Assembly (NCBI RefSeq): GCF_900302465.1 | Contig: NZ_OMOR01000003.1 | Location: 1 to 64,000, forward strand | Length of the DNA: 64,000 nucleotides | Direction: 5' to 3' | From: Ascidiaceihabitans donghaensis | GTDB lineage: Bacteria > Pseudomonadota > Alphaproteobacteria > Rhodobacterales > Rhodobacteraceae | In this document: positions 48,257-57,041 of the stretch, one piece after another | How positions within the stretch are numbered: position 1 is the stretch's first letter | Layout of the letters: each line of letters begins with the position of its first letter | The notes under the pieces: model-generated | What the model was told of the DNA's origin: nothing | What the model saw: only the letters and a program-made list of their open reading frames with translations | Databases searched by the model: none | Program-made: the position numbers and the translations under genes

Positions 48257-50905
48257 ATGACAGAAATTACGATTGAAAAATACGCCGGTAAAATGAATCG
48301 CGCGGGCTATGACGCATTTTTGCAGTCGATGCGCTTTGCGCGCGGCGAAGGCAACCGCCACGTGGAATTGGTCCATTGGCTGTTTCACGCCATCAGCAAC
48401 CAGAAATGCGATATCTCAACCACGCTCGCTGAATTGAAGATCGACCGCGGCGCAGTCCTGAAGGCGCTTGATAAATCCATGGCGTCCTTGGCCAAGAACG
48501 TCACCGAGAACCCGCAAATTTCGCAGACTTTGGCCGATGCGCTAAACTCGGCTTGGGTCTATGCCACCTTGTTCTTTGGCGAAGCCCAAATTCGCACAGG
48601 CCATGTGTTGGTTGCGATCCTGAACGACCCGACATTGCGCCGCGAGTTGCTGTCCTCTGTGTCGATGTTGTCCGAACTTTCCGTGGATCACATCAGCAAG
48701 GAAACCCGCGCCCTTTGGGGAAGCTCTGAAGAAGAAGACATGCGGCCAATGGATGGCTCCGGTCTTGCGTCTGGTGGGTCAGGCGACGGCGCGTCTGCGG
48801 CAGGTGGTGCGGCCACCGCTTTGGGTCGCTATTCCCAGGACATGACAGCCGAGGCCGCAGAGGGCAACATGGACCCCATCGTGGGCCGCGACGAGGAAAT
48901 CCGCCAGATCGTTGACGTGCTGTTGCGCCGCCGCCAGAACAACCCGATCCTGACGGGCGAAGCAGGCGTGGGCAAAACCGCCGTTGTTGAAGGCTTTGCC
49001 CAACGTCTCGCCGCCGGTGACGTGCCGCCCAAGCTGAAAGGCACCCGCCTGCACGCTTTGGACATTCAAGCCATGCAAGCCGGTGCGTCGATGAAAGGCG
49101 AATTCGAGGAACGCCTGAAATCCGTCATCGACGAGGTGCAGTCTTCGCCCACCCCCATCATTCTGTTCATCGACGAAGCCCATACGCTGATTGGTGCAGG
49201 CGGGTCCGCAGGCACAGGCGATGCCGCGAACCTGCTGAAACCCGCCTTGGCGCGTGGCACCTTGCGCACCATTGGCGCGACGACCTTCGCAGAATACCGC
49301 ACGTATTTTGAAAAAGACCCGGCCCTGACCCGCCGTTTCCAGCCTGTGAATGTCGAAGAACCCGACATCGACAAATGCTGCTACATGATGCGCGGCATTC
49401 TGGGGCCGATGGAAAAGCACCACCAGGTCCGCATCTCGGACGAGGCCATTGTGGCCGCCGTGTCCCTGTCCGCCCGCTACATCCCCTCGCGCCAGTTGCC
49501 GGACAAAGCCGTGTCTTTGCTGGATACCGCTTGCGCCCGCGTGGCCGTGTCTCAGGCCAGCACCCCTGCCCGCATCGCGGATTTCAAAGCGCTGATTGCA
49601 TCGCTTGAGAAAGAGATCGAAGGCAAAATTTCGCAACGTGATCTGGGCGAGACCAACGAGGAACGCCTGCTGGAAGCCCAAGCGCAGAAAGGCAAAGCAG
49701 AAGCTGATCTGGTGGAAGCCGAAGCGATGTATGCGACGGAAAAAGGCGTGGTCGACGCCATTCTTGATCTGCGCCGCCGCATTGCCGAAGACGGCGAGGC
49801 CGACGCGGAAATGTCCGACGACGAAATGCGCACCGACATGGCCAAGCGCATGGCAGAGTTGGAAGCCACAGACGCCGACAACCGCATGGTCTATGCCCAC
49901 GTGGATGAACAGGCCGTGGCCTCTGTCATCTCCGATTGGACAGGCATCCCAGCGGGCCGCATGGTCACGGATGAGTTGGAACAAATCCTGCAATTGTCCG
50001 AACATTTGGGCGAGCGTGTCATTGGTCAGGATCACGGGTTGAAGATGATCTCCAAGCGCATTGAGACATCCCGCGCGGGCCTCTCTAACCCCAACAAACC
50101 CATCGGGGTGTTCATGTTGGCAGGCCCCTCTGGCGTTGGTAAAACCGAAACCGCGCTGGCGCTGGCCGAAACGCTTTATGGTGGCGAACAAAACATCATC
50201 ACCATCAACATGTCCGAATTCCAAGAGGCGCACTCGGTGTCCCTGCTGAAAGGCGCACCTCCCGGCTATGTCGGCTACGGCGAAGGCGGGCGTCTGACCG
50301 AAGCGGTGCGGCGCAAGCCCTATTCCGTGGTGCTTTTGGACGAGGTCGAAAAGGCCCACCCCGACATCCACGAACTGTTCTTTCAGGTGTTCGACAAAGG
50401 CATCATGGAGGACGGCAACGGGCGGGCGATCAACTTCAAAAACTGCCTGATCTTGCTGACGTCCAACGTGGGCACCGATGTGATCATGGAGATGGGCCAA
50501 AACGGCGAGGTCGTGCCAGACTTTGACGAACTTGACGCCGCGATGAAGCCGTTCTTGCTCGAAGTCTTCCCGCCCGCCTTGCTGGGCCGGATCGTGACGA
50601 TCCCGTATTTCCCATTGGGCCACGAAGTGCTGGGCGGCATCACCCGTTTGAAGCTGAATTCTGTGGTGAAACGCCTGTCGGATGCGCATGGCGCAAAACT
50701 GACCTATTCCGACGAGGTGCTGGCCCATATCGTCGATCAATGCCGCGACCCCGACAGCGGCGGGCGGATGATCGACAACATCATCTCCAATTCAATCCTG
50801 CCCGACCTGTCGCGTCAGGTCTTGGCGCGCATGGTGTCGGGCGAAGAAATGAAAACGGTAGAGATCACGCTGAAAGACGATACTTACGACTACGTGTTTA
50901 CCTAA
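48257..50905 (+). CDS. clpV: T6SS sheath-recycling AAA+ ATPase ClpV (TssH)
   Basis: An 882-residue class I AAA+ unfoldase: N-terminal Clp repeat domain (residues 8-150), first ATPase domain (Walker A GEAGVGKTA, Walker B IILFIDEAHTLIGAGG), coiled-coil middle domain, second ATPase domain (Walker A GPSGVGKTETALALAE, Walker B SVVLLDEVEKAH) and ClpB_D2-small C-terminal domain. It binds contracted TssC and recycles the sheath. The ATG lies behind GAGGG; a GTG three codons earlier overlaps that site. It is the last gene of the plus-strand T6SS operon. Confidence 0.96.
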   Translation: MTEITIEKYAGKMNRAGYDAFLQSMRFARGEGNRHVELVHWLFHAISNQKCDISTTLAELKIDRGAVLKALDKSMASLAKNVTENPQISQTLADALNSAWVYATLFFGEAQIRTGHVLVAILNDPTLRRELLSSVSMLSELSVDHISKETRALWGSSEEEDMRPMDGSGLASGGSGDGASAAGGAATALGRYSQDMTAEAAEGNMDPIVGRDEEIRQIVDVLLRRRQNNPILTGEAGVGKTAVVEGFAQRLAAGDVPPKLKGTRLHALDIQAMQAGASMKGEFEERLKSVIDEVQSSPTPIILFIDEAHTLIGAGGSAGTGDAANLLKPALARGTLRTIGATTFAEYRTYFEKDPALTRRFQPVNVEEPDIDKCCYMMRGILGPMEKHHQVRISDEAIVAAVSLSARYIPSRQLPDKAVSLLDTACARVAVSQASTPARIADFKALIASLEKEIEGKISQRDLGETNEERLLEAQAQKGKAEADLVEAEAMYATEKGVVDAILDLRRRIAEDGEADAEMSDDEMRTDMAKRMAELEATDADNRMVYAHVDEQAVASVISDWTGIPAGRMVTDELEQILQLSEHLGERVIGQDHGLKMISKRIETSRAGLSNPNKPIGVFMLAGPSGVGKTETALALAETLYGGEQNIITINMSEFQEAHSVSLLKGAPPGYVGYGEGGRLTEAVRRKPYSVVLLDEVEKAHPDIHELFFQVFDKGIMEDGNGRAINFKNCLILLTSNVGTDVIMEMGQNGEVVPDFDELDAAMKPFLLEVFPPALLGRIVTIPYFPLGHEVLGGITRLKLNSVVKRLSDAHGAKLTYSDEVLAHIVDQCRDPDSGGRMIDNIISNSILPDLSRQVLARMVSGEEMKTVEITLKDDTYDYVFT

Positions 50906-50907
50906 AC

Positions 50908-50941
50908 GAAAAAGGGCGGCAAGGATGTGATCCCGCCGCCC
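50908..50941 (-). terminator. Terminator hairpin between clpV and the convergent unknown gene
   Basis: GGGCGGC and GCCGCCC form a 7-bp GC stem, and a further GGAT/ATCC pair closes inside the loop. Reading leftward, the stem is followed by TTTTTCG, so it is a proper intrinsic terminator for the minus-strand gene; in the plus direction the hairpin lacks a T-tract. Confidence 0.75.
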
Positions 50942-50966
50942 ATTCTGTCTACCTCTGCGACGTAGG

Positions 50967-51782
50967 TTACATGTATTGCTGACATTCTTCAAACGATGCC
51001 ACGGCGTTGCTCAGGTCGGTTTGTAGACGGCGCATTCCCATGATGTAATTGTGCTCTGTCGCAAAGGCAGAGGATTGCAAACGGTCGTGTTCTGACCAGT
51101 AATTGTCCTGTGCTGTGTCCAGCGCAAAGCCGTAAGAAGACGCAGCCTTGGCCACGCGCATACCTGCACCAACCTTGCCCATTACGGGCTGGTTTTTGGT
51201 CATGTCGGTGATCAGGATCGCATTGTCAAAACTCACATCTACCGCATATTTCAATCCGGCTTTTTGTGTGGCCGCCTTGTCCCCCTTGAACGCCGTGTTG
51301 GCAACGCCCGCCGCGCCAATGTGCGTTTGGGCGACATGGTTGCTGGCGATGCCTATGGGTGTAGAGGACGATTTATAGTTGCTGAATTCACTGGCGGCCT
51401 TCAGCGCCACATCACCCATGTTTGCATCGCCGGTGTAATACTCGCCCATCGTTTGTGTGCTGGTGATCAGAGTCGATCCGATGCCCGCAAACTTTTGCTG
51501 TTGCTCCGTCGGGGCCAAGGCTGCGGCCATGTCCAGAAAGCCCACGCAGGTATCGCGAATGATCGTGGCCACCAGCAACCCTTTGTTCAGGCGCATCTGC
51601 AAGGCATTGTTGGATTTTTGTGCCTGCGTGATGTCTTCCAGCGATTTGATCTGGGATTCGATGTTCCGGATCTTTGCAGACAGATCAACACAGCTTTGCG
51701 GCGTCAGCGTTCCGTTCTTTTTATAGCTCAGATCGACAAGCTGAAAGTTCGAGGACATCGCGATGGGGGCGTGGGGCATCAT
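50967..51782 (-). CDS. Unknown protein encoded inside the T6SS locus
   Basis: A 271-residue protein I do not recognise. It has no signal peptide or strong membrane helix. An N-terminal helical part with coiled-coil character (DLSAKIRNIESQIKSLEDITQAQKSNNALQM) is followed by an Ala/Gly/Thr-rich middle (GIASNHVAQTHIGAAGVANTAFKGDKAATQ) and a helical end with two Cys-containing motifs (FEECQQYM). Two adjacent ATGs follow AGGAAAA; the first is listed. The gene is convergent with clpV, has its own terminator and is upstream of nothing else on its strand. A T6SS cargo, pore-forming effector or regulator are all possible; no motif decides between them. Confidence 0.7.
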   Translation of the reverse strand: MMPHAPIAMSSNFQLVDLSYKKNGTLTPQSCVDLSAKIRNIESQIKSLEDITQAQKSNNALQMRLNKGLLVATIIRDTCVGFLDMAAALAPTEQQQKFAGIGSTLITSTQTMGEYYTGDANMGDVALKAASEFSNYKSSSTPIGIASNHVAQTHIGAAGVANTAFKGDKAATQKAGLKYAVDVSFDNAILITDMTKNQPVMGKVGAGMRVAKAASSYGFALDTAQDNYWSEHDRLQSSAFATEHNYIMGMRRLQTDLSNAVASFEECQQYM

Positions 51783-51864
51783 TTTTCCTAACCAATTACA
51801 ATTTGAGGCAAGTTTAGTGACTGCCCGTGGACTGTCTATATCAAACTGCACAAACGCCGGCTTT

Positions 51865-54180
51865 TCACCCCACCTCTTTCAGCACCTGATCCACAAGGTC
51901 CTTGTAGACCTTGACCTCGGGCGACACGGGCTTGGGCGGGGCGGCAACCACGACGCTACCCTTGCCCCGTCCGCGCATCTTCCGATCCGCCCAGTTTTTC
52001 AGATCAAGCACAGAATAGTTACGCAGGAACGGGTTGGCTTTGACCACCCCCGCCCCCATCAGACGCGCGATGGTGTCGTCGTTGGCGGCACTCAGCACAG
52101 TGTGCGCCCCCCCTGGCCCCAAAAAGTGCGATAGATAAAGCCGGCCGGCCGTGATGTTGTGGCCGCGCTTGCGCAAGAAGCTTTCGTTTTCCTGCGCCAG
52201 TTTGGTCACCATCTCACGGGACAAAGTCGGATCACGGCGCAAATTCAGAAGGTCCTGCTTGGACATCGTGCTGTGTAACTCGGGGCGATAATCGCGCATC
52301 ATGCGCAACCATGTGCTGGAAATAAACTGCCCCAGCCCCGTGGCAGAAGACAACGGGTTTTTGGCGTTGGCATTGCCCGCGCTTTCGACCTTGATGATCT
52401 GCGCCACCAATGCCTCGACAGCGCCGGATGCCACCACAGGTGCGCCCCCATTCAGCAGCCCCATAGGATCAACGGGCGTGCCGTTCAATCGTGTCTCGAA
52501 GTGCAAATGCGGTCCTGTTGAACGTCCGGTCGTCCCAACATACCCAATCAGATCACCGGCCTGCACCAAGCCACCTGTTTTCCCTTTCGGGGCAAATTTG
52601 TTCAGGTGCGCATAGCGGGATTCAAGACCGCCGGGGTGCTTGATAATCACCAGATTGCCGTAACCCTTGCCGTCGCCTGCATGGCTGACTTTGCCGGGCG
52701 CTGCGGCATAAACAGGCGTTCCAGTGGGGGCCGCCCAATCAATGCCCGCATGCAAACGCACAACTTTGTGGATGGGATGTTTGCGGGGGCCGAACTTGGA
52801 CGTCAAAATACCCTGTACCGGCGAAATAATCGCTCCGCCAGAAGACGGGCGGCGCTTGTTGGGGTCGAAACACTTGAACCCCCCTTCGTCTTTGTCGGGA
52901 ATAACATAGCATTGCATATCACCCGATGGCCCCTTGATGGCGGCATACATCAACTGCCCTGATGCACTGCCACCCGGCCCGTGTTGTGGGGCGTAAGCAA
53001 AGGTGAACTGATCGCCGGTCTTGGCGAATTTATCCAGATCATGCACCTTGGACATCAAAGCGATCATTTCACCGACCAGCGTGGTGGGGACGCCATTGCG
53101 CACGGCTGCGGAATATACCGCATCCAGCAACCGAAATTGACCATCGGTGGATCCGGTGTCTTCTTCCTCGGTGCCTGCCAGTTCCATCAGATTGTCTTCG
53201 AACCACGGGTCAGAGGCGATCATGACGTTGCCCGCGCGGGTTTGCGCGATCGACCCCACATAGCCCTGAGGGTTGTAATAAGACAGTTGCAACAAGCGCT
53301 GTGTGTTGGGGCCAAGGGGGGCCAAGCGCAATGCAATGATGGATCCCTTGGGGGGCGCATCCACACCGGAAATCAATCCGGTGATCTGCGGGGCAAGGCG
53401 TTTCGCATCCACCTCTGTGATACCGTTCTGGACCAGAACATCCAACAACGTGCGTTCGACCTTGGCCTCGATGACACGGTCCGAAAACAGGGCGATGCGA
53501 AAGGCCTCGCGGCGCACAAAGGCCACGCTGGTGGTGTTTTCAACTTCGGTCTTTTGCACAAAATCTTCTTCGGCGCTGACACCGCTTTCAAGACTTGCCC
53601 CGTAACTGTCGGTCAAATCACCCAAATCGACATCGCCATCGATATTGGCCAGAATATCGATGGGTTCCGCGTTCATGGCGGCATCCATCACTTCCAACGC
53701 CTGACTGCGTTGGGCCTGGAAAAAGGCGAAATCCTCGCGGGTTGATGGTAGGGCCGTCATCAGCTGGCGTTGCATCACCACAAGATTGTCGCGCATCACG
53801 ACCAAACGCTTGGGCTGCTGCAACCCGAAGCGGCGAATGTCCAAGACACCGGGTCCTGCAGTTTCACGCATCACACCTGTGCCGCCACTGGCATCGAACC
53901 GCAAAATCGTCGGATCACCTGCAATATCAACAAAGGCGTTGTTGGGCACGACCGGGGCCACAACGATGTCGGATTCAATCTGCACCAGTTGCAAATCATC
54001 CTGACCGCCACCGAACAGGCCCGCAACCTTGGCCCCCATCCCCGTCAAAAACCAAAGCGGAAGAACAATCACGACGAACGGCAACAAACCGAACACAGCA
54101 AATCGCAACCCGTTGCGGCGCCACTTGCGACCACGGGCTTTCTTGCGTCCTTGCTGAAACCTTGGATCAACTTCGAACAT
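51865..54180 (-). CDS. Membrane-anchored M23 endopeptidase fused to lytic transglycosylase
   Basis: A 771-residue protein. After a basic cytoplasmic start there is one membrane helix (residues 26-46); the rest is periplasmic. Residues 440-580 are an M23/LytM peptidase with zinc ligands His477 and Asp481 (HAGIDW) and His558/His560 (HLHFE). Residues 590-710 are an SLT-type lytic transglycosylase with catalytic Glu599 (KVESAGN) and the following SATGLGQFISSTW. The N-terminal 400 residues are of unknown fold. Both catalytic sets look intact, so it should cut both glycan strands and peptide stems, as needed for a T6SS membrane complex to cross the wall. It is read away from clpV, 17 bp after the caspase-like gene. 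Confidence 0.9.
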   Translation of the reverse strand: MFEVDPRFQQGRKKARGRKWRRNGLRFAVFGLLPFVVIVLPLWFLTGMGAKVAGLFGGGQDDLQLVQIESDIVVAPVVPNNAFVDIAGDPTILRFDASGGTGVMRETAGPGVLDIRRFGLQQPKRLVVMRDNLVVMQRQLMTALPSTREDFAFFQAQRSQALEVMDAAMNAEPIDILANIDGDVDLGDLTDSYGASLESGVSAEEDFVQKTEVENTTSVAFVRREAFRIALFSDRVIEAKVERTLLDVLVQNGITEVDAKRLAPQITGLISGVDAPPKGSIIALRLAPLGPNTQRLLQLSYYNPQGYVGSIAQTRAGNVMIASDPWFEDNLMELAGTEEEDTGSTDGQFRLLDAVYSAAVRNGVPTTLVGEMIALMSKVHDLDKFAKTGDQFTFAYAPQHGPGGSASGQLMYAAIKGPSGDMQCYVIPDKDEGGFKCFDPNKRRPSSGGAIISPVQGILTSKFGPRKHPIHKVVRLHAGIDWAAPTGTPVYAAAPGKVSHAGDGKGYGNLVIIKHPGGLESRYAHLNKFAPKGKTGGLVQAGDLIGYVGTTGRSTGPHLHFETRLNGTPVDPMGLLNGGAPVVASGAVEALVAQIIKVESAGNANAKNPLSSATGLGQFISSTWLRMMRDYRPELHSTMSKQDLLNLRRDPTLSREMVTKLAQENESFLRKRGHNITAGRLYLSHFLGPGGAHTVLSAANDDTIARLMGAGVVKANPFLRNYSVLDLKNWADRKMRGRGKGSVVVAAPPKPVSPEVKVYKDLVDQVLKEVG

Positions 54181-54197
54181 GGTTTAGCGCTGCCGCC

Positions 54198-55706
54198 TCA
54201 CCGGAAGATGCCCGAACCCAGATTGTTGGTATTGATGCCACCGCTGGACGCCGGTGCTTGCTGGCGTGGCTGCTGTCGGGGTTGTTGACGCGGCTGCTGA
54301 CGGGTGGTGCCAGTGTTGTTGCGTGTCCGGTTACCCGCGTTTGAATTGTTACGCGGTGCCGCGGCCTGCACCTGAACAGGACAGGTAACCGCGTCGTTCA
54401 GCAAGATTTTGCGGAACAGTTCGATGGTGGCCTGTTCGGTCGGGGCCGTTTCACCGATCTGCGTGAAGTAAGCACGCACAGAGCGCCGTGATCCCGGTCC
54501 AAAGGCCCCGTCAATGCCGCCAGTGTAGCAATTCATACGTTTCAATTCAGTTTGCAGCGCCCGCGCCACATCCCCTGCCGGATCAAATGCGCCGCTCGCC
54601 ACCAATTGAATGTATAGATCGGGGTCTTGCGCCTTGATGCCTTGGCGCGCTTCAAAACCGGTGCCATCCAGCCCTGTGCCGGCCAACGATCCGCCATCTT
54701 CAGTCGGTGAAAACGCGGCGTTGGTGGGACGGATCACACCCACGATAATCGAAGGTGTGGGCAGACCTGCCGCCGTTGCCACAGCTTGCGGGGCCGCACG
54801 CGGTGCTGCGTTGAAAATCTGCACGCCGCCGGTGCCTGTGCTGGACGGGCGGATCGGGGTAAACGCCACCGATTGCACCGCGCCGCTTACAGTCGTTCCG
54901 GACCCTGTGCCCGATCCTATACTCGTTCCCGTAACGGTGACAGGTGCAACGGCTGTGACCTGAACCGCACGATTGACAGGCGCGGAAATGACCACAGCGT
55001 CGCTGGTCACAGTGACATCGGATGATACAGATGCGGTGGCCCCCAGCATAACCGGCGCCTTCAACCCGTTGGCGACCATGGCCTGCCCCGGCAGGGCCTT
55101 GAACGCGTTCATAACGCCAACACCACTGGTACCCAAAGCCGCAAGCAACCGCTGCGAATAGCCCATTTCGTCTTCTGCCGTTGCGGCACATTCAGCCGCC
55201 TCCGACATCGCGTAGGATATGGAAATGCCGTCAAGATCGGCTTCTTCGGCAGGCAAGGTGGCGGTGTCCTCTGGCATGTAACAGTTTTGCACAAACACCA
55301 GCACGTTTTTCGCGCCTGCCGCGCGGAACTTTTGGGCCGTTCGCACCACGGGCCAGCCACCGCTTGGCGCGTCGCCCAATTGCGCACCCATCAGATACGT
55401 CACGCCCTCGCGCACTTCGGTGCGTCCGGAAAAATACAAAACAACCGTGTCCGCCGCGCGGTTGCCCAAAGCCAGCGTATTTGCATCGGTGTTCTGCCGG
55501 CGGATCACGTCAAACCCCAACCCGATCAAAGCGCGCGACATTTCCAAAGCGTCATCGGCAGGCCCGTCCAGACGGTCCGCGCCATAGCGTTCATTGCCCA
55601 CAACATAAGCCAAGCCCTGCTGCGCCGAAACCATCTGCGGCGCCAGTCCCATGGCGCCCAAAATCAAAGCAAACCCAAATCCACAAACGGATGTATGACG
55701 CGGCAT
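54198..55706 (-). CDS. Exported caspase-fold protein, probably catalytically dead, with peptidoglycan-binding domain
   Basis: A 502-residue protein with a signal peptide (GFALILGAMGLAPQMVSAQ). Residues 31-210 match a caspase-like p20 fold (LAYVVGNERYG, GPADDALEMSRALIGLGFDVI, ADTVVLYFSG). At the catalytic His-Gly position, Arg95-Thr96 stand in for it (SGRT instead of SGHG); a Cys142 remains in VFVQNCYMP. It is therefore probably a pseudo-protease. A long Val/Thr/Ser/Gly-rich linker follows, then a PG_binding_1-like domain (MNCYTGGIDGAFGPGSRRSVRAYF, about 405-430) and a Gln/Arg/Pro repeat tail. AGGAG precedes the ATG. It is co-transcribed with the M23/SLT gene and may hold or position that enzyme. 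Confidence 0.8.
   Translation of the reverse strand: MPRHTSVCGFGFALILGAMGLAPQMVSAQQGLAYVVGNERYGADRLDGPADDALEMSRALIGLGFDVIRRQNTDANTLALGNRAADTVVLYFSGRTEVREGVTYLMGAQLGDAPSGGWPVVRTAQKFRAAGAKNVLVFVQNCYMPEDTATLPAEEADLDGISISYAMSEAAECAATAEDEMGYSQRLLAALGTSGVGVMNAFKALPGQAMVANGLKAPVMLGATASVSSDVTVTSDAVVISAPVNRAVQVTAVAPVTVTGTSIGSGTGSGTTVSGAVQSVAFTPIRPSSTGTGGVQIFNAAPRAAPQAVATAAGLPTPSIIVGVIRPTNAAFSPTEDGGSLAGTGLDGTGFEARQGIKAQDPDLYIQLVASGAFDPAGDVARALQTELKRMNCYTGGIDGAFGPGSRRSVRAYFTQIGETAPTEQATIELFRKILLNDAVTCPVQVQAAAPRNNSNAGNRTRNNTGTTRQQPRQQPRQQPRQQAPASSGGINTNNLGSGIFR
54258..54302 (-). repeat. Arg-Gln-Gln-Pro tandem repeat in the caspase-like gene
   Basis: Four tandem copies of a 12-base unit encode RQQP-RQQP-RQQP-RQQ near the C terminus. 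Such a short in-frame repeat can change length between strains. Confidence 0.7.
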
Positions 55707-55797
55707 GTCTTACTCCTGAACAGCACAAAAACTCGAATGACAACAGCCTAACGGATTCCCCGTCCCCACGCCAATGTTTTGCCCAAAAAATTACAGG

Positions 55798-56217
55798 CTA
55801 TTCCGGTTGTGCGGACACAAACAACGTCCAGCGTTCTGTGCCTTGGGTATCGACCTCCAGAAAGTCTGCCTCTAGAAAGCCGCGCACCAGACAATCGGTC
55901 TGGATGTCTTCCGAAAAACGGTTGGGGCGGACGCAAAGCGGAAAAGACCCGTTCAACAGTTCTTTGCCAAAAACATCTTGCGCAAACACATACACACGCG
56001 GCGTCGTCAGCGCATCACGGATCGCGTTAGAGCATTGATTTGGGCCGATTTTCCACCAGCCGCGCGTCCGGATTTGTCCACGCACCTCGTGACCTATGGC
56101 GACATTTATGACGTCAAACGACTGATTGCATACGGCAAACTGTGCTTTGGCGGGCACAGCGCAAACAGTCAGCGCCAAAGCCATCAAAACTGCCTTAAAA
56201 ATATTATAATTCAACAT
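55798..56217 (-). CDS. Exported DUF1036-family protein
   Basis: A 139-residue protein with a signal peptide (AVLMALALTVCAVPAKA) and a DUF1036-type domain: FAVCNQSFDVINVAIGHEV, the GWWKIGPNQCSNAIRD block, RVYVFAQDV, FPLCVRPNRF and DCLVRGF. Four conserved Cys probably form two disulfides in the periplasm. The family is small and without known function to me. It lies 91 bp upstream of the caspase-like gene on the same strand, so it may be the first gene of that operon; it is divergent from another exported protein gene. The promoter region holds an inverted repeat. Confidence 0.82.
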   Translation of the reverse strand: MLNYNIFKAVLMALALTVCAVPAKAQFAVCNQSFDVINVAIGHEVRGQIRTRGWWKIGPNQCSNAIRDALTTPRVYVFAQDVFGKELLNGSFPLCVRPNRFSEDIQTDCLVRGFLEADFLEVDTQGTERWTLFVSAQPE

Positions 56218-56322
56218 GTTGCGCCTGTCAGTGCCTACGGTCTTTGCGGTAGATCACCACAAAAACACATCCGCGACCATGCCATTTCGGCCAGTTTATG
56301 CCCAAAATGCTGCGCAGAAGTT

Positions 56323-56340
56323 GAAAATTTACAGATTTTC
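56323..56340. promoter_or_regulatory. Inverted repeat in the divergent promoter of the DUF1036 and exported-protein genes
   Basis: GAAAAT-N6-ATTTTC is a perfect 6-bp inverted repeat, 44 bp before the rightward ATG. It is AT-rich and could be an operator or part of a promoter. No regulator is assigned. Confidence 0.35.
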
Positions 56341-56383
56341 GCCTATGTCTGACGGGTGGGGATGAGAATCTGGAGCGTATAAG

Positions 56384-56944
56384 ATGTTTCGTACGATGAT
56401 TTACTGTGCAGGTTTTGCGACTTTGTCCGCAAGTGCTGCCTTTGCGCTTGTCCTTGCGCATGACACTTTGGGGCCAGACCACGGCTTTGACGCCCAAGCT
56501 GAAACTGCCCGCGTCGCACCTGTTGTGCAAAAACCTTTGCCTGCGTTGAAAGCGGCCCCCGCCCAAACTGTGGCGGCGTATTCGGCACCCCTGCAATCTG
56601 CACCTGTTGTGGACGCGCCCGGTGTGATTATCAAAAATGATGTGACGGCGACGGTCACGTCTTTGCGCCCGCAGTTGCGTTTCCAGCCTGCTGCGGTGCA
56701 GACCGCGTCAACGGACCCTTTTGCAGGGATCGAGCGTCTGAACCCGCGTGAACTGCGCAGCGATGTTCCCGTCATGGCATTTCAAGGCACCGCTGGCGGA
56801 CAATCCGCATCCAGTGGTGAACGGTCCGCGCCCGTGACGGAATACAAACCTGTTCGCGCACCGAACCCTTATGTTGCACGGTCCGCACCCGCGACCACAG
56901 GCGAACGTCTGGCCAACAACTGGAATACTGGCGTTTATCGTTAA
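56384..56944 (+). CDS. Exported protein of unknown function in the T6SS locus
   Basis: A 186-residue protein with a signal peptide or N-terminal anchor (MIYCAGFATLSASAAFALVLA). The rest is low-complexity, rich in Ala, Pro, Val and Thr (KPLPALKAAPAQTVAAYSAPL) with no visible fold. Ribosome-binding site CTGGAG. It has no recognised family. Its place ahead of the ExbB-ExbD operon, with another exported protein between, suggests a periplasmic role linked to it, but this is only position. Confidence 0.7.
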   Translation: MFRTMIYCAGFATLSASAAFALVLAHDTLGPDHGFDAQAETARVAPVVQKPLPALKAAPAQTVAAYSAPLQSAPVVDAPGVIIKNDVTATVTSLRPQLRFQPAAVQTASTDPFAGIERLNPRELRSDVPVMAFQGTAGGQSASSGERSAPVTEYKPVRAPNPYVARSAPATTGERLANNWNTGVYR

Positions 56945-57041
56945 CTCTGTAGTTGACTTCAAAACGTAAACTTGCCCCAATTGCACTGACTTAAACGCAG
57001 CGCCCTTTTTGTGCTGCGGTATCAGCATTTGGGGGTTGAGT

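Noticed and set aside
48779-50740. A 653-codon open frame on the minus strand across clpV
   Set aside because: It is antisense to a full-length ClpV with intact AAA+ motifs, has no known domain and a His/Phe/Arg/Val-rich composition typical of the complement of a GC-rich gene.
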